Shown: one piece after another, positions 9,181 through 17,477 of the stretch | How the letters are laid out: each line of letters begins with the position of its first letter | Numbering within the stretch: the stretch's first letter is position 1 | Assembly (NCBI GenBank): GCA_946480825.1 | Contig: CAMLLG010000021.1 | Span: forward strand, 1-57,983 | DNA: 57,983 nucleotides | Source of the DNA: an uncultured Lysobacteraceae bacterium | Lineage (GTDB): Bacteria > Pseudomonadota > Gammaproteobacteria > Xanthomonadales > Xanthomonadaceae | Reading direction: 5' to 3' | Notes under the pieces: generated by a model | Databases searched by the model: none | Seen by the model: only the letters and a program-made list of their open reading frames with translations | What the model was told of the DNA's origin: nothing | Made by a program: the position numbers and the translations under genes

Positions 9181-10611
9181 ATGAAACATGGAATCCGGAC
9201 CAAGCTCGCCTTCGCCTGTGCACTGCTCGTCGGCGCCGTCGGCGTCGCCCAGTCCGCCACTCTCGTCACCGACTGGAACGACCAGTCGCTGCAGGCCGTC
9301 CGCGCCACGCGGATGGCGCCGCCGATCTTCGCGCGCGCCAACGCGATCGTGAACACCGCGATGTACGACGCATGGGCCGCCTACGACCACAAGGCCAACG
9401 GGACCCAGCTCGGCGGCGAACTGCGCCGCCCCGCCAACGAGCGTACCGATGCCAACCGCCGCAAGGCGATCAGCTACGCCGCCTACCGCACGCTCGTCGA
9501 GCTGTTCCCGACCCGCAAATCGCAGTTCGACGCCGAGATGGCGCGTCTGGGCTACAACCCGAACGATTTCACCGGCGACCTGTCGACGCCGCAGGGTGTG
9601 GGCAACGTGGCCGCGGCCGCGGTGATCCAGTTCCGCCGCACCGATGGCTCCAATCAGCTCGGCGACATCAACGGCGGCGCGCCTTACAGCGATTACACCG
9701 GGTATGCGCCGGTCAACACCCCGAGCCGGATCATCGACCCCACGCGCTGGCAGCCGCTGTCGGTGCCCAACGGCAGCGGCGGTTTCAACACCCAGAACTT
9801 CCTCGCCCCGCACTGGGGCAACGTCAAGGGCTTCGGTCTGAGCCGTTACAACCAGTTCGCGGTGCCGGCGCCGGCGCGCCTGGGCTCGTTCGAATTCTGG
9901 CGCCAGTCGGTCGAGGTGATCGGTTACAGCGCCACGTTGAACGACCGCACCAAGACCATCGCCGAATGGTGGGCCGACGGTCCGGGCTCGGAAACGCCGC
10001 CGGGCACCTGGATCCTGTTCGCGAAACAGGTGTCCGATCGCAAGGGGCACACGCTGGGTCAGGATATCCGCATGCACTTCGCGTTGACCAACGCGATGTT
10101 CGATGCCGGCATCGCGGTGTGGGGCTACAAGCGTCAGTACGACTACGCGCGTCCGGTGACCACGATCCATCATCTTTTCAACAACCGGCCGATTCTGGCC
10201 TGGGGCGGCGAAGGGCAGGGCACGAAGCTGATCCAGGGGCAGCACTGGCGCCCGTATCAGGTCGCGACCTTCATCACGCCGCCGTTCTCCGAACACGTCT
10301 CCGGCCACAGCACCTTCAGTTCTTCCGCAGCGGAAGTGCTGAAACTCTTCACCGGCAGCGACGATTTCCCGAATGCGGTGGTGGTGCCCGCGGGCTTCTC
10401 GCAGGTCGAACCCGGCGTGGTGCCGGTGCGCGATCTCACGTTGTCCTGGCCGACGTTCTCGGCCGCGGCCGACGAAGCGGGCATCTCGCGGCTGTACGGC
10501 GGTATCCACTTCCGCAACGGCGATCTCGAAGGCCGCAAACTCGGCCGCAGGGTCGGCGCCCAGGCGTATGCGCTGAGCCGCGCGTACATCAACGGCACCG
10601 CAGGTCTCTGA
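9181..10611 (+). CDS. Exported vanadium-dependent haloperoxidase / PAP2-like protein
   Basis: A 476-residue protein with a signal peptide (basic start, hydrophobic stretch, cleavage near AQSA). The C-terminal half has the PAP2/vanadium-haloperoxidase core: EHVSGHSTFSSSAAEVL with the active-site His376, and GIHFRNGDLEGRKLGRRVG with His443. Upstream are conserved stretches found in secreted vanadate-haloperoxidase relatives, such as NTAMYDAWAAYD. The reaction could be halide oxidation or phosphoester hydrolysis; the sequence does not decide. It probably acts in the periplasm or outside the cell. A terminator follows immediately. It may be independent of the sugar locus. Confidence 0.85.
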   Translation: MKHGIRTKLAFACALLVGAVGVAQSATLVTDWNDQSLQAVRATRMAPPIFARANAIVNTAMYDAWAAYDHKANGTQLGGELRRPANERTDANRRKAISYAAYRTLVELFPTRKSQFDAEMARLGYNPNDFTGDLSTPQGVGNVAAAAVIQFRRTDGSNQLGDINGGAPYSDYTGYAPVNTPSRIIDPTRWQPLSVPNGSGGFNTQNFLAPHWGNVKGFGLSRYNQFAVPAPARLGSFEFWRQSVEVIGYSATLNDRTKTIAEWWADGPGSETPPGTWILFAKQVSDRKGHTLGQDIRMHFALTNAMFDAGIAVWGYKRQYDYARPVTTIHHLFNNRPILAWGGEGQGTKLIQGQHWRPYQVATFITPPFSEHVSGHSTFSSSAAEVLKLFTGSDDFPNAVVVPAGFSQVEPGVVPVRDLTLSWPTFSAAADEAGISRLYGGIHFRNGDLEGRKLGRRVGAQAYALSRAYINGTAGL

Positions 10612-10648
10612 GTCGTCGCGGGTCGCACGACCCGCAGCGATGCGACCG

Positions 10649-10683
10649 AAAGGGAGAGCCGCCTCGTGCGGCTCTTCCTTTTT
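10649..10683 (+). terminator. Intrinsic terminator after the haloperoxidase-like gene
   Basis: AGAGCCGC (10655-10662) pairs with GCGGCTCT (10668-10675) across a CTCGT loop. The stem extends through flanking G and A residues and is followed by TTCCTTTTT. It separates the sugar/peroxidase region from the flagellar-type array. The rest of the 355-base gap (10612-10966) holds the promoter and RNA structure listed next. Confidence 0.9.
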
Positions 10684-10811
10684 GGTCCGCTCGACCATCG
10701 CAACGACATCGAGCGGCGACCTGAACGACGCTGCCGCGCATCCCCCGCAGCCGAAACGGCGATCCACGCCACTGAAAGCGCCGGATCGCGGTCGTTTCGC
10801 GCGACCGACCC

Positions 10812-10838
10812 TAAACTTTTCCTTCAATCGCGAGACAA
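10812..10838 (+). promoter_or_regulatory. Candidate sigma28-like promoter for the TPR-led array
   Basis: TAAA (10812-10815), 15 bases, then CGAGACAA (10831-10838). This matches the sigma28 pattern TAAA-N15-GCCGATAA in the -35 and in the GA.AA part of the -10. The -35 flank CTTT also fits the longer TAAAGTTT form. The same layout recurs before the giant YD-repeat gene at 33081. The sigma factor at 32315 would be the expected reader. This is inference; no transcript data are available. Confidence 0.5.
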
Positions 10839-10844
10839 GCACTG

Positions 10845-10928
10845 TGCGGAGGCGGCACGAGGCATGCCGTATCCCCAGCGCCAACACGGCGACTCTCGTC
10901 TCCGGGAGTGCCTCGTGCCGCCTCTGCG
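10845..10928 (+). ncRNA. Structured 5' leader (possible three-way-junction RNA)
   Basis: A perfect 16-base inverted repeat, GAGGCGGCACGAGGCA (10849-10864) and TGCCTCGTGCCGCCTC (10909-10924), can extend outward with further pairs. It encloses two smaller hairpins: GCCGT/ACGGC (10866-10890) and ACTC/GAGT (10892-10909). Together these make a closed three-way junction. The predicted start of transcription from the sigma28-like site (about 10845) falls at the foot of the stem. No T-run follows, so it is not a simple terminator. It could be a regulatory leader, a small RNA, or a palindromic mobile repeat. Confidence 0.55.
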
Positions 10929-10966
10929 CTATGATGGCCCACCATACGGAAATTTCAGGATTCGGC

Positions 10967-11539
10967 ATGAATTTCGATAATCTGGACAACGAGGAGCTGT
11001 TGCGTCTGTCGCTGGAAGCGATCAACGGAGGTCGCGATTCGGAAGCGATCTCGATGCTCAAGCTGATGCTCTCGCGCGAGCCCGGCCATCTCTACGCCAC
11101 CTATCTGCTCGCCGCGCAGCACGCGCAGATCGGTCTGTTCGATCGCGCCGAATCCGGATTCCGCACGGTCGTGGCCCAGTCCCCGGATTTTTCCATCGCC
11201 CGCTTCCAGCTCGGTCAACTGCTGACGATGAAGGGCGCCGCCGACGAAGCGCGCGAGATCCTGTCGCCGCTGTTCGCCGGCAACGATTCCCTGTCCGCTT
11301 ACGCGCGCGGCATGTCGGCGCTCGCCGCCGGCGATGCCGAGACCGGCGTTCGCGAACTCGAGCAGGGCCTCGGCCTCGCGCAGGAAATTCCCGCGTTGAT
11401 GAGCGATATGCAGCGTCTGCGCGACAACCTGCTGCAGAACGCCGCGGTCGAGCCTTCGCCGATCGCCGCGCCCGAAACGTCGCCCGCGCCGGCCTATCTC
11501 GCAGGCTACGGTTACGGCCGTTCCGGCGACGCCGAGTGA
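10967..11539 (+). CDS. TPR-repeat protein at the head of the flagellar-type array
   Basis: A 190-residue, mostly helical protein with tetratricopeptide-like repeats (HLYATYLLAAQHAQIG, SPDFSIARFQLGQLLTMKG) and a Pro/Ala-rich tail. It has no signal peptide or membrane segment. The ATG at 10967 has AGGA 6 bases upstream, while the longer frame to 10640 runs through the leader RNA and terminator. TPR proteins beside type III systems often act as chaperones or scaffolds; a role here is inference from position. Its stop codon overlaps the next start. Confidence 0.8.
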   Translation: MNFDNLDNEELLRLSLEAINGGRDSEAISMLKLMLSREPGHLYATYLLAAQHAQIGLFDRAESGFRTVVAQSPDFSIARFQLGQLLTMKGAADEAREILSPLFAGNDSLSAYARGMSALAAGDAETGVRELEQGLGLAQEIPALMSDMQRLRDNLLQNAAVEPSPIAAPETSPAPAYLAGYGYGRSGDAE

Positions 11540-11922
11540 CGATCGATCGGCTCTCGGCGCTCTCCGCGCAGATCGCCGCGCTGCGTTCGGAGATGTCGCG
11601 CAAGAGCGGCGATGCACGGCGCAAACGCGATGCGGACGATGTCGACAATGCATCGCTTTCGGTGCAGGGCGCGAAACCCGATCCCGACGAGCTGCGCAGA
11701 CAGCTCGCCGAGCTCGTGCGCGGCGTCGATATCGACGATGCCGATGCGCTGGACCACGCGCGTTCGCGCGTCGTCAAGGCGGTGTTGCTGTGGGAATTCG
11801 GCCAGGACCTCCGCGAACACGCGGAGTGGCAACCGATGGTGGAAACGATCGCGGCCTCGCTGACGGCCGACGAGCGTTTTCGTAATGCTTTCAATCGGTT
11901 GATCGTCGATTTGCAGGTTTGA
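11536..11922 (+). CDS. Small helical protein of unknown function
   Basis: A 128-residue soluble protein beginning at GTG 11536, which overlaps the preceding stop (GTGA), so the two are translationally coupled. It has a charged coiled-coil-like N-terminus and a C-terminal helical stretch (VKAVLLWEFGQDLREH, then NAFNRLIVDLQV). I recognise no family. Tight coupling to the TPR gene and to the flagellar-type array suggests an accessory or chaperone partner. Confidence 0.7.
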   Translation: MTIDRLSALSAQIAALRSEMSRKSGDARRKRDADDVDNASLSVQGAKPDPDELRRQLAELVRGVDIDDADALDHARSRVVKAVLLWEFGQDLREHAEWQPMVETIAASLTADERFRNAFNRLIVDLQV

Positions 11923-11940
11923 CGTGAGCAAAGTGTGACG

Positions 11941-11969
11941 TTGACAGCGTTCCGGAAGACCGCTAGCGT
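11941..11969 (+). promoter_or_regulatory. Sigma70-type promoter before the second TPR gene
   Basis: A perfect -35 TTGACA (11941-11946) is followed 17 bases later by a poor -10, TAGCGT (11964-11969). It sits in the 188-base gap before the TPR-fliQ operon and gives that operon a promoter separate from the upstream sigma28-like site. Confidence 0.55.
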
Positions 11970-12053
11970 ATGTCCACGCGATGCGGTTGATGCTTCATCA
12001 GGAGTCGGTCGATACAGGGGATGTTCCTTCGCGTAGGAGCAAAAAGACCTGAC

Positions 12054-12097
12054 AGGCTTTCATGGGGATGAAAGCCTCCGGGGTGACACCACACGGA
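12054..12097 (+). promoter_or_regulatory. Leader with two adjacent hairpins
   Basis: AGGCTTTCAT and ATGAAAGCCT form a perfect 10-base stem with a GGGG loop (12054-12077). A second hairpin closes with TCCG/CGGA (12077-12097) around GTG/CAC. The structures lie between the promoter at 11941 and the TPR start at 12111, next to the GGAGA ribosome site (12095-12099). They could control translation. I could not match them to a known riboswitch. Confidence 0.5.
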
Positions 12098-12110
12098 GAC
12101 ACATCACCTG

Positions 12111-13259
12111 ATGGCCACGCATCAAGGGCGGGCTGCGCGTTTACGGGAGTTTTTCGCGCAGGATCCACTGAATCAAGACATCGCCTGCGATCTGGCCGAC
12201 GCGCTTTCCGCGTCCGGCGAGATCGAAGAGGCGAAAAAAATCCTGGAATCCTTCACCGATACCGCGACCGCGTCGCCGGGCGTGCGTTTCCGCCTCGCGC
12301 GCTGCCAGCTCGCGACCGGCGCCTACGATCTCGCCGTCGCCGGCTATGCCGCATTGATCGCGGAAGGCCACGACGCCGTCGCCGTGCGTCACGATCTCGC
12401 GTTCGCGCAGTTGTGTCTGCAACAACCGCAGGCGGCGATGGCGACCATCGAATCCGCGCTCGAAACGTTCGGTCCTTCGCCCGAATTGCTGATCCTGAAG
12501 TCGCGCGTCGACGCGATGCTCGGCGATTACGCGCAGGCCGCGGCCGATGCCGACGCCGCGCTCGCGATGCGCCCCGACGACGTGCAGGCGATGGGCGTGA
12601 AAGCGCTGGCGCTGCTGGACGGCGGCGAACTGGAAACCGCGGCGCAGGCCGCGCGCGACGCGCTCGAACGCGATCCGCAGCAGCATGAAGCCCTGCTGGT
12701 CGCATCCACGCTGTGTCTGTGGCAGCAGGATCTCGATCCGGCGCAGACGCTGTTCGAACGCGCGCTGGCGCGTCATCCGAACTCCGGCCGCGCACTGTCC
12801 GGTTACGGTCAGTTGCTGATGTTGCGCAACGATCTGCCGCAGGCGGGCGAGGTGCTCGAACATGCGGTGGTCGCGATGCCCGATCACATCGGCACCTGGC
12901 ACGCGCTGGCATGGAATCAGCTGCTTCGCGGCGATCGCGAAGGCGCGGAAAACAGTTACCGCAAGGCCTACGATGTCGATCGCAATTTCGGCGACACCCA
13001 TGGCGGCCTCGCGCTCGTCGCGGTGCTGCGTGGCGATCTCGACGAGGCCGAACTGTCGGTGAGGCGCGCGTTGCGTCTCGATCCCGACGCAGTGACCGCG
13101 CGCTACGCACAGGCGCTGATCATGGAGGCGCGTGGGGACGCGCAGGGTTCCGAAGCCGCGATCGCAAAACTCCTTCCCGACCACGGCGCGTTCGCCGCGC
13201 TGCCGGTCCGGGAATTCGCACAACGACTGAAGAGCACGCTCACAGCCGGTTCGCGCTGA
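12111..13259 (+). CDS. TPR-repeat protein preceding fliQ
   Basis: A 382-residue soluble protein made almost entirely of tetratricopeptide repeats, for example YRKAYDVDRNFGDTHGGLA and SVRRALRLDPDAVTARYAQ. It has no signal peptide or membrane segment. ATG 12111 has GGAGA about 11 bases upstream. It ends 11 bases before fliQ and so probably leads the operon of export-gate genes. Like the 190-residue TPR protein upstream, it may be a cytoplasmic chaperone, sorting or scaffold component; this is inferred from context only. Confidence 0.82.
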   Translation: MATHQGRAARLREFFAQDPLNQDIACDLADALSASGEIEEAKKILESFTDTATASPGVRFRLARCQLATGAYDLAVAGYAALIAEGHDAVAVRHDLAFAQLCLQQPQAAMATIESALETFGPSPELLILKSRVDAMLGDYAQAAADADAALAMRPDDVQAMGVKALALLDGGELETAAQAARDALERDPQQHEALLVASTLCLWQQDLDPAQTLFERALARHPNSGRALSGYGQLLMLRNDLPQAGEVLEHAVVAMPDHIGTWHALAWNQLLRGDREGAENSYRKAYDVDRNFGDTHGGLALVAVLRGDLDEAELSVRRALRLDPDAVTARYAQALIMEARGDAQGSEAAIAKLLPDHGAFAALPVREFAQRLKSTLTAGSR

Positions 13260-13270
13260 GCGGGGGTTCC

Positions 13271-13534
13271 ATGGATTCCGATCTCGCCATCCGTCTGCTG
13301 ACGGACATGCTGCTGTCGGCCGCGAAAATGTCGGCCCCGATCCTGCTGGCCACGCTGGTGGTCGGTCTGATCATTTCGATCATCCAGGTTGCGACACAGA
13401 TCCAGGAAATGACCTTGACGTTCGTTCCGAAGCTGATGGTCGTTCTGGTGGTGTGTCTGGGTCTCGGCAGCTGGATGTTGTCGGTCGCCATGGAGTTGTC
13501 CATCCGTTTGTTCGAGCTGGCGGGGACGCTCTGA
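13271..13534 (+). CDS. fliQ: Flagellar-type export gate protein FliQ
   Basis: An 87-residue protein with the two hydrophobic helices of the FliQ/SctS family (ILLATLVVGLIISIIQVATQ, then LMVVLVVCLGLGSWML). It forms the export gate with FliP and FliR in the inner membrane. Length is normal. ATG 13271 follows GGGGG. Two bases separate it from fliR. The canonical neighbour fliP is displaced to the far end of the array at 31472. Confidence 0.93.
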   Translation: MDSDLAIRLLTDMLLSAAKMSAPILLATLVVGLIISIIQVATQIQEMTLTFVPKLMVVLVVCLGLGSWMLSVAMELSIRLFELAGTL

Positions 13535-13536
13535 CC

Positions 13537-14331
13537 GTGGACCGGATCGAAGACATGGCCGCACTGCTCGCACTGGCGTTCCTGCGCTACGTGCCGGCGG
13601 TGGTGCTGCCGGGTTTCTCGCCGCTGCGCTGGGCGCCGGCGCTGGTGCGCATCGTGTTCGCGATGGCCCTGGCGTGGTTGACCGTGCTGGCGATGCCCGA
13701 TGCGCCCGCGTCCGGTGCCGCTTCGTCCGGAATGTTTTCGTTGCGGGCGAGCGGCGCGGCGGGCTGGGTCACGGCGGCGCTCGGCGAACTCGCGATCGGC
13801 ATGGTCTTCGGCCTGGTGGTGATGATTCCGCAGGCGGCGCTGCACACGTCCGGCTGGTTGATCGACATCCAGGCCGGCCTCGGCGCGGCCACGCTGTTCA
13901 ATCCCGGCGGGCAGGGCGATCCGCAGTCGCTGCTCGGCACCGCGCTGATGCTGCTCGGCACGGTGATGTTCTTCACCCTCGACATGCATCTGGAGTTGTA
14001 CCGCGGCCTCGTCGCCAGCACTCAGGTGTTGCCGATCGGCGGGCTGGGCATGCGTCCGAGCGCCGAAGGCTTTTTCGGCCTGATCGGCAGCAGTTTCCTG
14101 CTCGGGCTGATGGTCGCGCTGCCGGTGCTGCTCGGCCTGTTCGCGATCGACGTCGGCGTTGCCTACGCCACGCGTTCGATGCCGCAGGCCAACGTGTTCT
14201 TCCTCGCGCTGCCGTTGAAGGTATTGGCCGCGATCCTGTTGCTGGTGGTGTCGCTGCGCTACGCGCCGGCGCTGATGCTGCGCCTCTACCAGGACGCGTT
14301 TTCGCGCGTCCCCGCGATGCTGGGAGGCTGA
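13537..14331 (+). CDS. fliR: Flagellar-type export gate protein FliR
   Basis: A 264-residue membrane protein of the FliR/SctT family, normal in length, with the expected run of helices and the mid-protein block ASTQVLPIGGLG. GTG 13537 lies directly after the fliQ stop; ATG 13555 is an alternative. It completes the FliP-FliQ-FliR gate and passes straight into flhB. Confidence 0.93.
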   Translation: MDRIEDMAALLALAFLRYVPAVVLPGFSPLRWAPALVRIVFAMALAWLTVLAMPDAPASGAASSGMFSLRASGAAGWVTAALGELAIGMVFGLVVMIPQAALHTSGWLIDIQAGLGAATLFNPGGQGDPQSLLGTALMLLGTVMFFTLDMHLELYRGLVASTQVLPIGGLGMRPSAEGFFGLIGSSFLLGLMVALPVLLGLFAIDVGVAYATRSMPQANVFFLALPLKVLAAILLLVVSLRYAPALMLRLYQDAFSRVPAMLGG

Positions 14332-14333
14332 CC

Positions 14334-15404
14334 GTGTCGCAGGGCGATCAGGACAAGACCGAAGAGCCGACTCCCTTTCGCCTCGAAGAGGCGCGCAAGC
14401 GCGGCGAAGTCGCGAAGAGCATCGAAGTCTCCGGCATCGTGGTGATGATCATCTTCGCCGCCATCGTCGGCCTGACCGGTACGGGCGTGGCGCTGGCGCT
14501 CGCCAATGCGACCCGGCGCATGATCGCGGTCTCGGGCGACGTGAAGTCGCTGGACGGCGCCTTCGTGGGCTGGATGTCGAATACCTATGCGCCGGTCTGG
14601 CAGGCGCTCGCGCCGCTGGTGCTCGGGCTGCTGGTCGCCGCGGTGCTCGGGCATCTGGTGCAGACCGGCCCGATGCTGACCACGCATCCGCTGAAGCCCG
14701 ACTTCAAACGCATGAATCCGATGCAGACCCTCAAGCGCGTGTTCTCGATGCGCACGCTGTGGGAACTCGGCAAGCTCACGGTCAAGTTCGCGCTGCTCGG
14801 CGCGATCTGCTGGCTCATGATCACCCGCGCGGCCGCGCTGGCCGAGTCGGTGGCGATGTCGCTGCCGCAGCGCGCCGGTTCGCTGCTGCTCGGCGCGTTC
14901 GTGAAGGCTTCGGTCTACACGCTGCTGGCGCTCGCGCTGGTCGCCGCGGTGGACATGCTGTTCACGCGTCGCGAGTTCATGAAGAAGATGCGCATGAGCC
15001 GTCGCGAGCTGAAGGACGAGGTCAAGCGCCGCGACGGCGACCCGGCGGTGAAATCCAAGCAGAAGCAGCAGCTGCGCGAATTGCTGAAGAAGACCCGCGC
15101 GCTGTCCAAGGTGCCGTCGGCCGACGTGATCATCACCAATCCCACGCACGTCGCGGTCGCGTTGCGCTACCGGCCCGGCGAGACCCTCGCGCCGGTGATC
15201 CTGGCCAAGGGCGCCGGCGTGCTGAGCGCGCGCATCCGCGCGATCGCGGCGCGCCACCGGGTGCCGATCGTGCGCTCGCCGAAGCTCGCGCGGCTGCTGT
15301 ATCGGGAATGCGAGATCGACGGCATGGTGCCGGCCGATCAATACACGGCGCTCGCGCCGATCTATCGTGAAATCTGGGCGTCGAAGCGGGAGATGGGCGG
15401 ATGA
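14334..15404 (+). CDS. flhB: Export switch protein FlhB
   Basis: A 356-residue protein that starts with the typical EEPTPFRLEEARKRGEVAKS stretch, has four transmembrane helices, and a cytoplasmic domain with the self-cleavage motif NPTH at residues 269-272. The intact motif means the substrate-specificity switch (rod/hook to later substrates) could still operate. GTG 14334 sits 2 bases after the fliR stop, and the stop overlaps the flhA start. Confidence 0.95.
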   Translation: MSQGDQDKTEEPTPFRLEEARKRGEVAKSIEVSGIVVMIIFAAIVGLTGTGVALALANATRRMIAVSGDVKSLDGAFVGWMSNTYAPVWQALAPLVLGLLVAAVLGHLVQTGPMLTTHPLKPDFKRMNPMQTLKRVFSMRTLWELGKLTVKFALLGAICWLMITRAAALAESVAMSLPQRAGSLLLGAFVKASVYTLLALALVAAVDMLFTRREFMKKMRMSRRELKDEVKRRDGDPAVKSKQKQQLRELLKKTRALSKVPSADVIITNPTHVAVALRYRPGETLAPVILAKGAGVLSARIRAIAARHRVPIVRSPKLARLLYRECEIDGMVPADQYTALAPIYREIWASKREMGG

Positions 15405-17467
15405 AGCAGTTGTTCCTGCAATTGTGGACCGGCAAACGCGACATGCTGCTGATCGCGCTGGTCATCGGCGTGCTGGCGGTGCTGTTCGTGCCGATCCCGG
15501 CGCCGCTCCTCGACTTTCTGCTGGTGGCCAACATCAGCATGGCGCTGCTGATCCTGCTGGTGACGTTCTTCACCGAAACGCCGCTGAAGTTCTCCACCTT
15601 CCCGACCATCCTGCTGCTGGTCACGCTGTTCCGGCTGGCGCTGAACGTCTCCGCGACGCGGTTGATCCTGGAAGGCGCGGACGCCGGCCGGGTGATCAAC
15701 GCCATCGGCGAATTCGTGGTCGGCGGAAATTACATCGTCGGCGCGGTGGTCTTCCTGATCCTGGTGGTCGTGCAGTACGTGGTGGTGACCAGCGGCGCGC
15801 AGCGCGTGGCCGAAGTCGCCGCGCGCTTCACCCTCGACAGCATGCCCGGCAAGCAGATGAGCATCGACGCCGACATGAACATGGGGCTGATCGACGAGCA
15901 CGAGGCGCGCCGCCGCCGCGCGCTGATCGAAAAGGAAGCCAATTTCTACGGCGCGATGGACGGCGCGACCAAGTTCGTGAAGGGCGACGCCATCGCCGGC
16001 ATCATCATCATTCTCGTCAACATCGTCGGCGGCCTCGCGATCGGCATCGCCCAGCTCGGCCTGCCGTGGGGCGAAGCGGTGCAGCGTTTCACCCTGCTGA
16101 CGATCGGCGACGGCATCGTCACCCAGATTCCTTCGCTGGTGATCGCGGTCGCGACCGGCGTGATCATCACCCGCGCCGCCGCCGATGCGCAGCTCGGCGC
16201 GGAGATCCCGCGTCAGGTACTGGCGAACCCGAAGGCGCTGATCATCGTCGGCCTCGCGCTGTTCCTGGTGATGCTGCTGCCCGGGTTCCCGAAGGTGCCG
16301 GTGATCGTGGTCCTGTTCGTGCTCGGTGCGCTGGTCTGGATGAGCATGCGCGCGGCGCGCACCGCCGAGCAGACCGAAGACGAGACCGACGGCGAAGCCA
16401 CGCCGGCGCAGCAGAAAGCGGGCGACGAGATCCAGCAGTGGATGCGCATCGAACCGCTGGAAGTGCGCTACGGCGCCGAACTGGCGCCGATGTTCGCCGG
16501 CGAGGACAGCGACTTCCAGCAGCGCGTCGCCACCCTGCGCAAGCAGATCGCCCAGGATCTCGGTTTCCTGATGCCGAAGCTCAGCGCCGCCGCGCGCAGC
16601 GAATTGCCGGCGAACGGTTACGAAATCCATTTCCACGGCAATCGCGTGGGCGGCGGCGAGCTGATGCTCGATCATTTGCTGGCGATCAATCCCGGCGGCA
16701 ACCGGCAGAAGCTGGAAGGCCCGGACACCCGCGACCCCGCCTACGGCCTGCCCGCGCAGTGGATCGCGAAGACGCTGCGACAGACCGCGCGCACCGCCGG
16801 CTACACCATCGTCGATCCCGACACCGTGCTGATGACCCATCTGGGCGAAGTGGTGAAGCGCCAGTCCGCGGATCTGCTGACGCGTGCGAGCGTCGAACGC
16901 ATGCTGCAGCGCGTGCGCGAACAGCACGCCTCGCTGATCGACGAGCTGGTGCCCGGGGTGATGAGCTATTCCGACATCCAGAAAGTGCTGCAGCTGCTGC
17001 TGCGCGAGCAGGTGAGCATCCGCAATCTCGAAGCCATCCTCGAAACCCTGGTCGACGCCGGCAAGACCGTGAAGGGCGCCGACGATCTGGCGGATCGGGT
17101 GCGCGAACGCCTCGGTGCCTCGATCTGCCAGGGCCTGCGCGACAGCAACGGCGACCTGCAGGTGTTGACCCTGGCGCCGGAGTTCGAGCGAGCGTTGCTC
17201 GCCAATCTGCGCCCGGGCGAACAGCGCGCGGCGCCCTTCAGCGAGATGTCGCAGCTGGACGCCTTCATGAAGAACATCACCCGCCAGGTCGAAGCGATGA
17301 TGGGCCGCAACCTGCCGCCGGTGGTGCTGTGCCCGTCGCCGGTGCGCCGTTCGCTGCGCGGCCTGCTGCATCGTTCGATGCCTTACGTGACCGTGATCGG
17401 CATGAACGAAATTCCGACCAATCTCCCGGTGCGTTCGTTTGCCGCCATCCACGCCGCCGCTGCCTGA
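15401..17467 (+). CDS. flhA: Export apparatus protein FlhA
   Basis: A 688-residue protein of full FlhA/SctV length. The N-terminal half is membrane-embedded and contains the family signature RFTLDSMPGKQMSIDAD. The C-terminal half (from about residue 330) is the cytoplasmic ring domain that docks chaperone-substrate complexes. ATG 15401 overlaps the flhB stop (ATGA). No sign of decay is visible, which argues that export is under selection. Confidence 0.95.
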   Translation: MKQLFLQLWTGKRDMLLIALVIGVLAVLFVPIPAPLLDFLLVANISMALLILLVTFFTETPLKFSTFPTILLLVTLFRLALNVSATRLILEGADAGRVINAIGEFVVGGNYIVGAVVFLILVVVQYVVVTSGAQRVAEVAARFTLDSMPGKQMSIDADMNMGLIDEHEARRRRALIEKEANFYGAMDGATKFVKGDAIAGIIIILVNIVGGLAIGIAQLGLPWGEAVQRFTLLTIGDGIVTQIPSLVIAVATGVIITRAAADAQLGAEIPRQVLANPKALIIVGLALFLVMLLPGFPKVPVIVVLFVLGALVWMSMRAARTAEQTEDETDGEATPAQQKAGDEIQQWMRIEPLEVRYGAELAPMFAGEDSDFQQRVATLRKQIAQDLGFLMPKLSAAARSELPANGYEIHFHGNRVGGGELMLDHLLAINPGGNRQKLEGPDTRDPAYGLPAQWIAKTLRQTARTAGYTIVDPDTVLMTHLGEVVKRQSADLLTRASVERMLQRVREQHASLIDELVPGVMSYSDIQKVLQLLLREQVSIRNLEAILETLVDAGKTVKGADDLADRVRERLGASICQGLRDSNGDLQVLTLAPEFERALLANLRPGEQRAAPFSEMSQLDAFMKNITRQVEAMMGRNLPPVVLCPSPVRRSLRGLLHRSMPYVTVIGMNEIPTNLPVRSFAAIHAAAA

Positions 17468-17477
17468 GGATCCGTTC

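Noticed and set aside
8718..10724. 668-codon plus-strand frame overlapping the haloperoxidase-like gene
   Set aside because: It is out of frame with the conserved gene, Arg-rich, and passes through tandem repeats. It is a shadow frame.
12010..12100. c-di-GMP-I (GEMM) riboswitch before the second TPR gene
   Set aside because: AAAGCCTCCGG matches part of the core, but the GCAAACC and GGACGC elements and the usual second tetraloop-receptor layout are absent. Kept only as an unexplained double hairpin.
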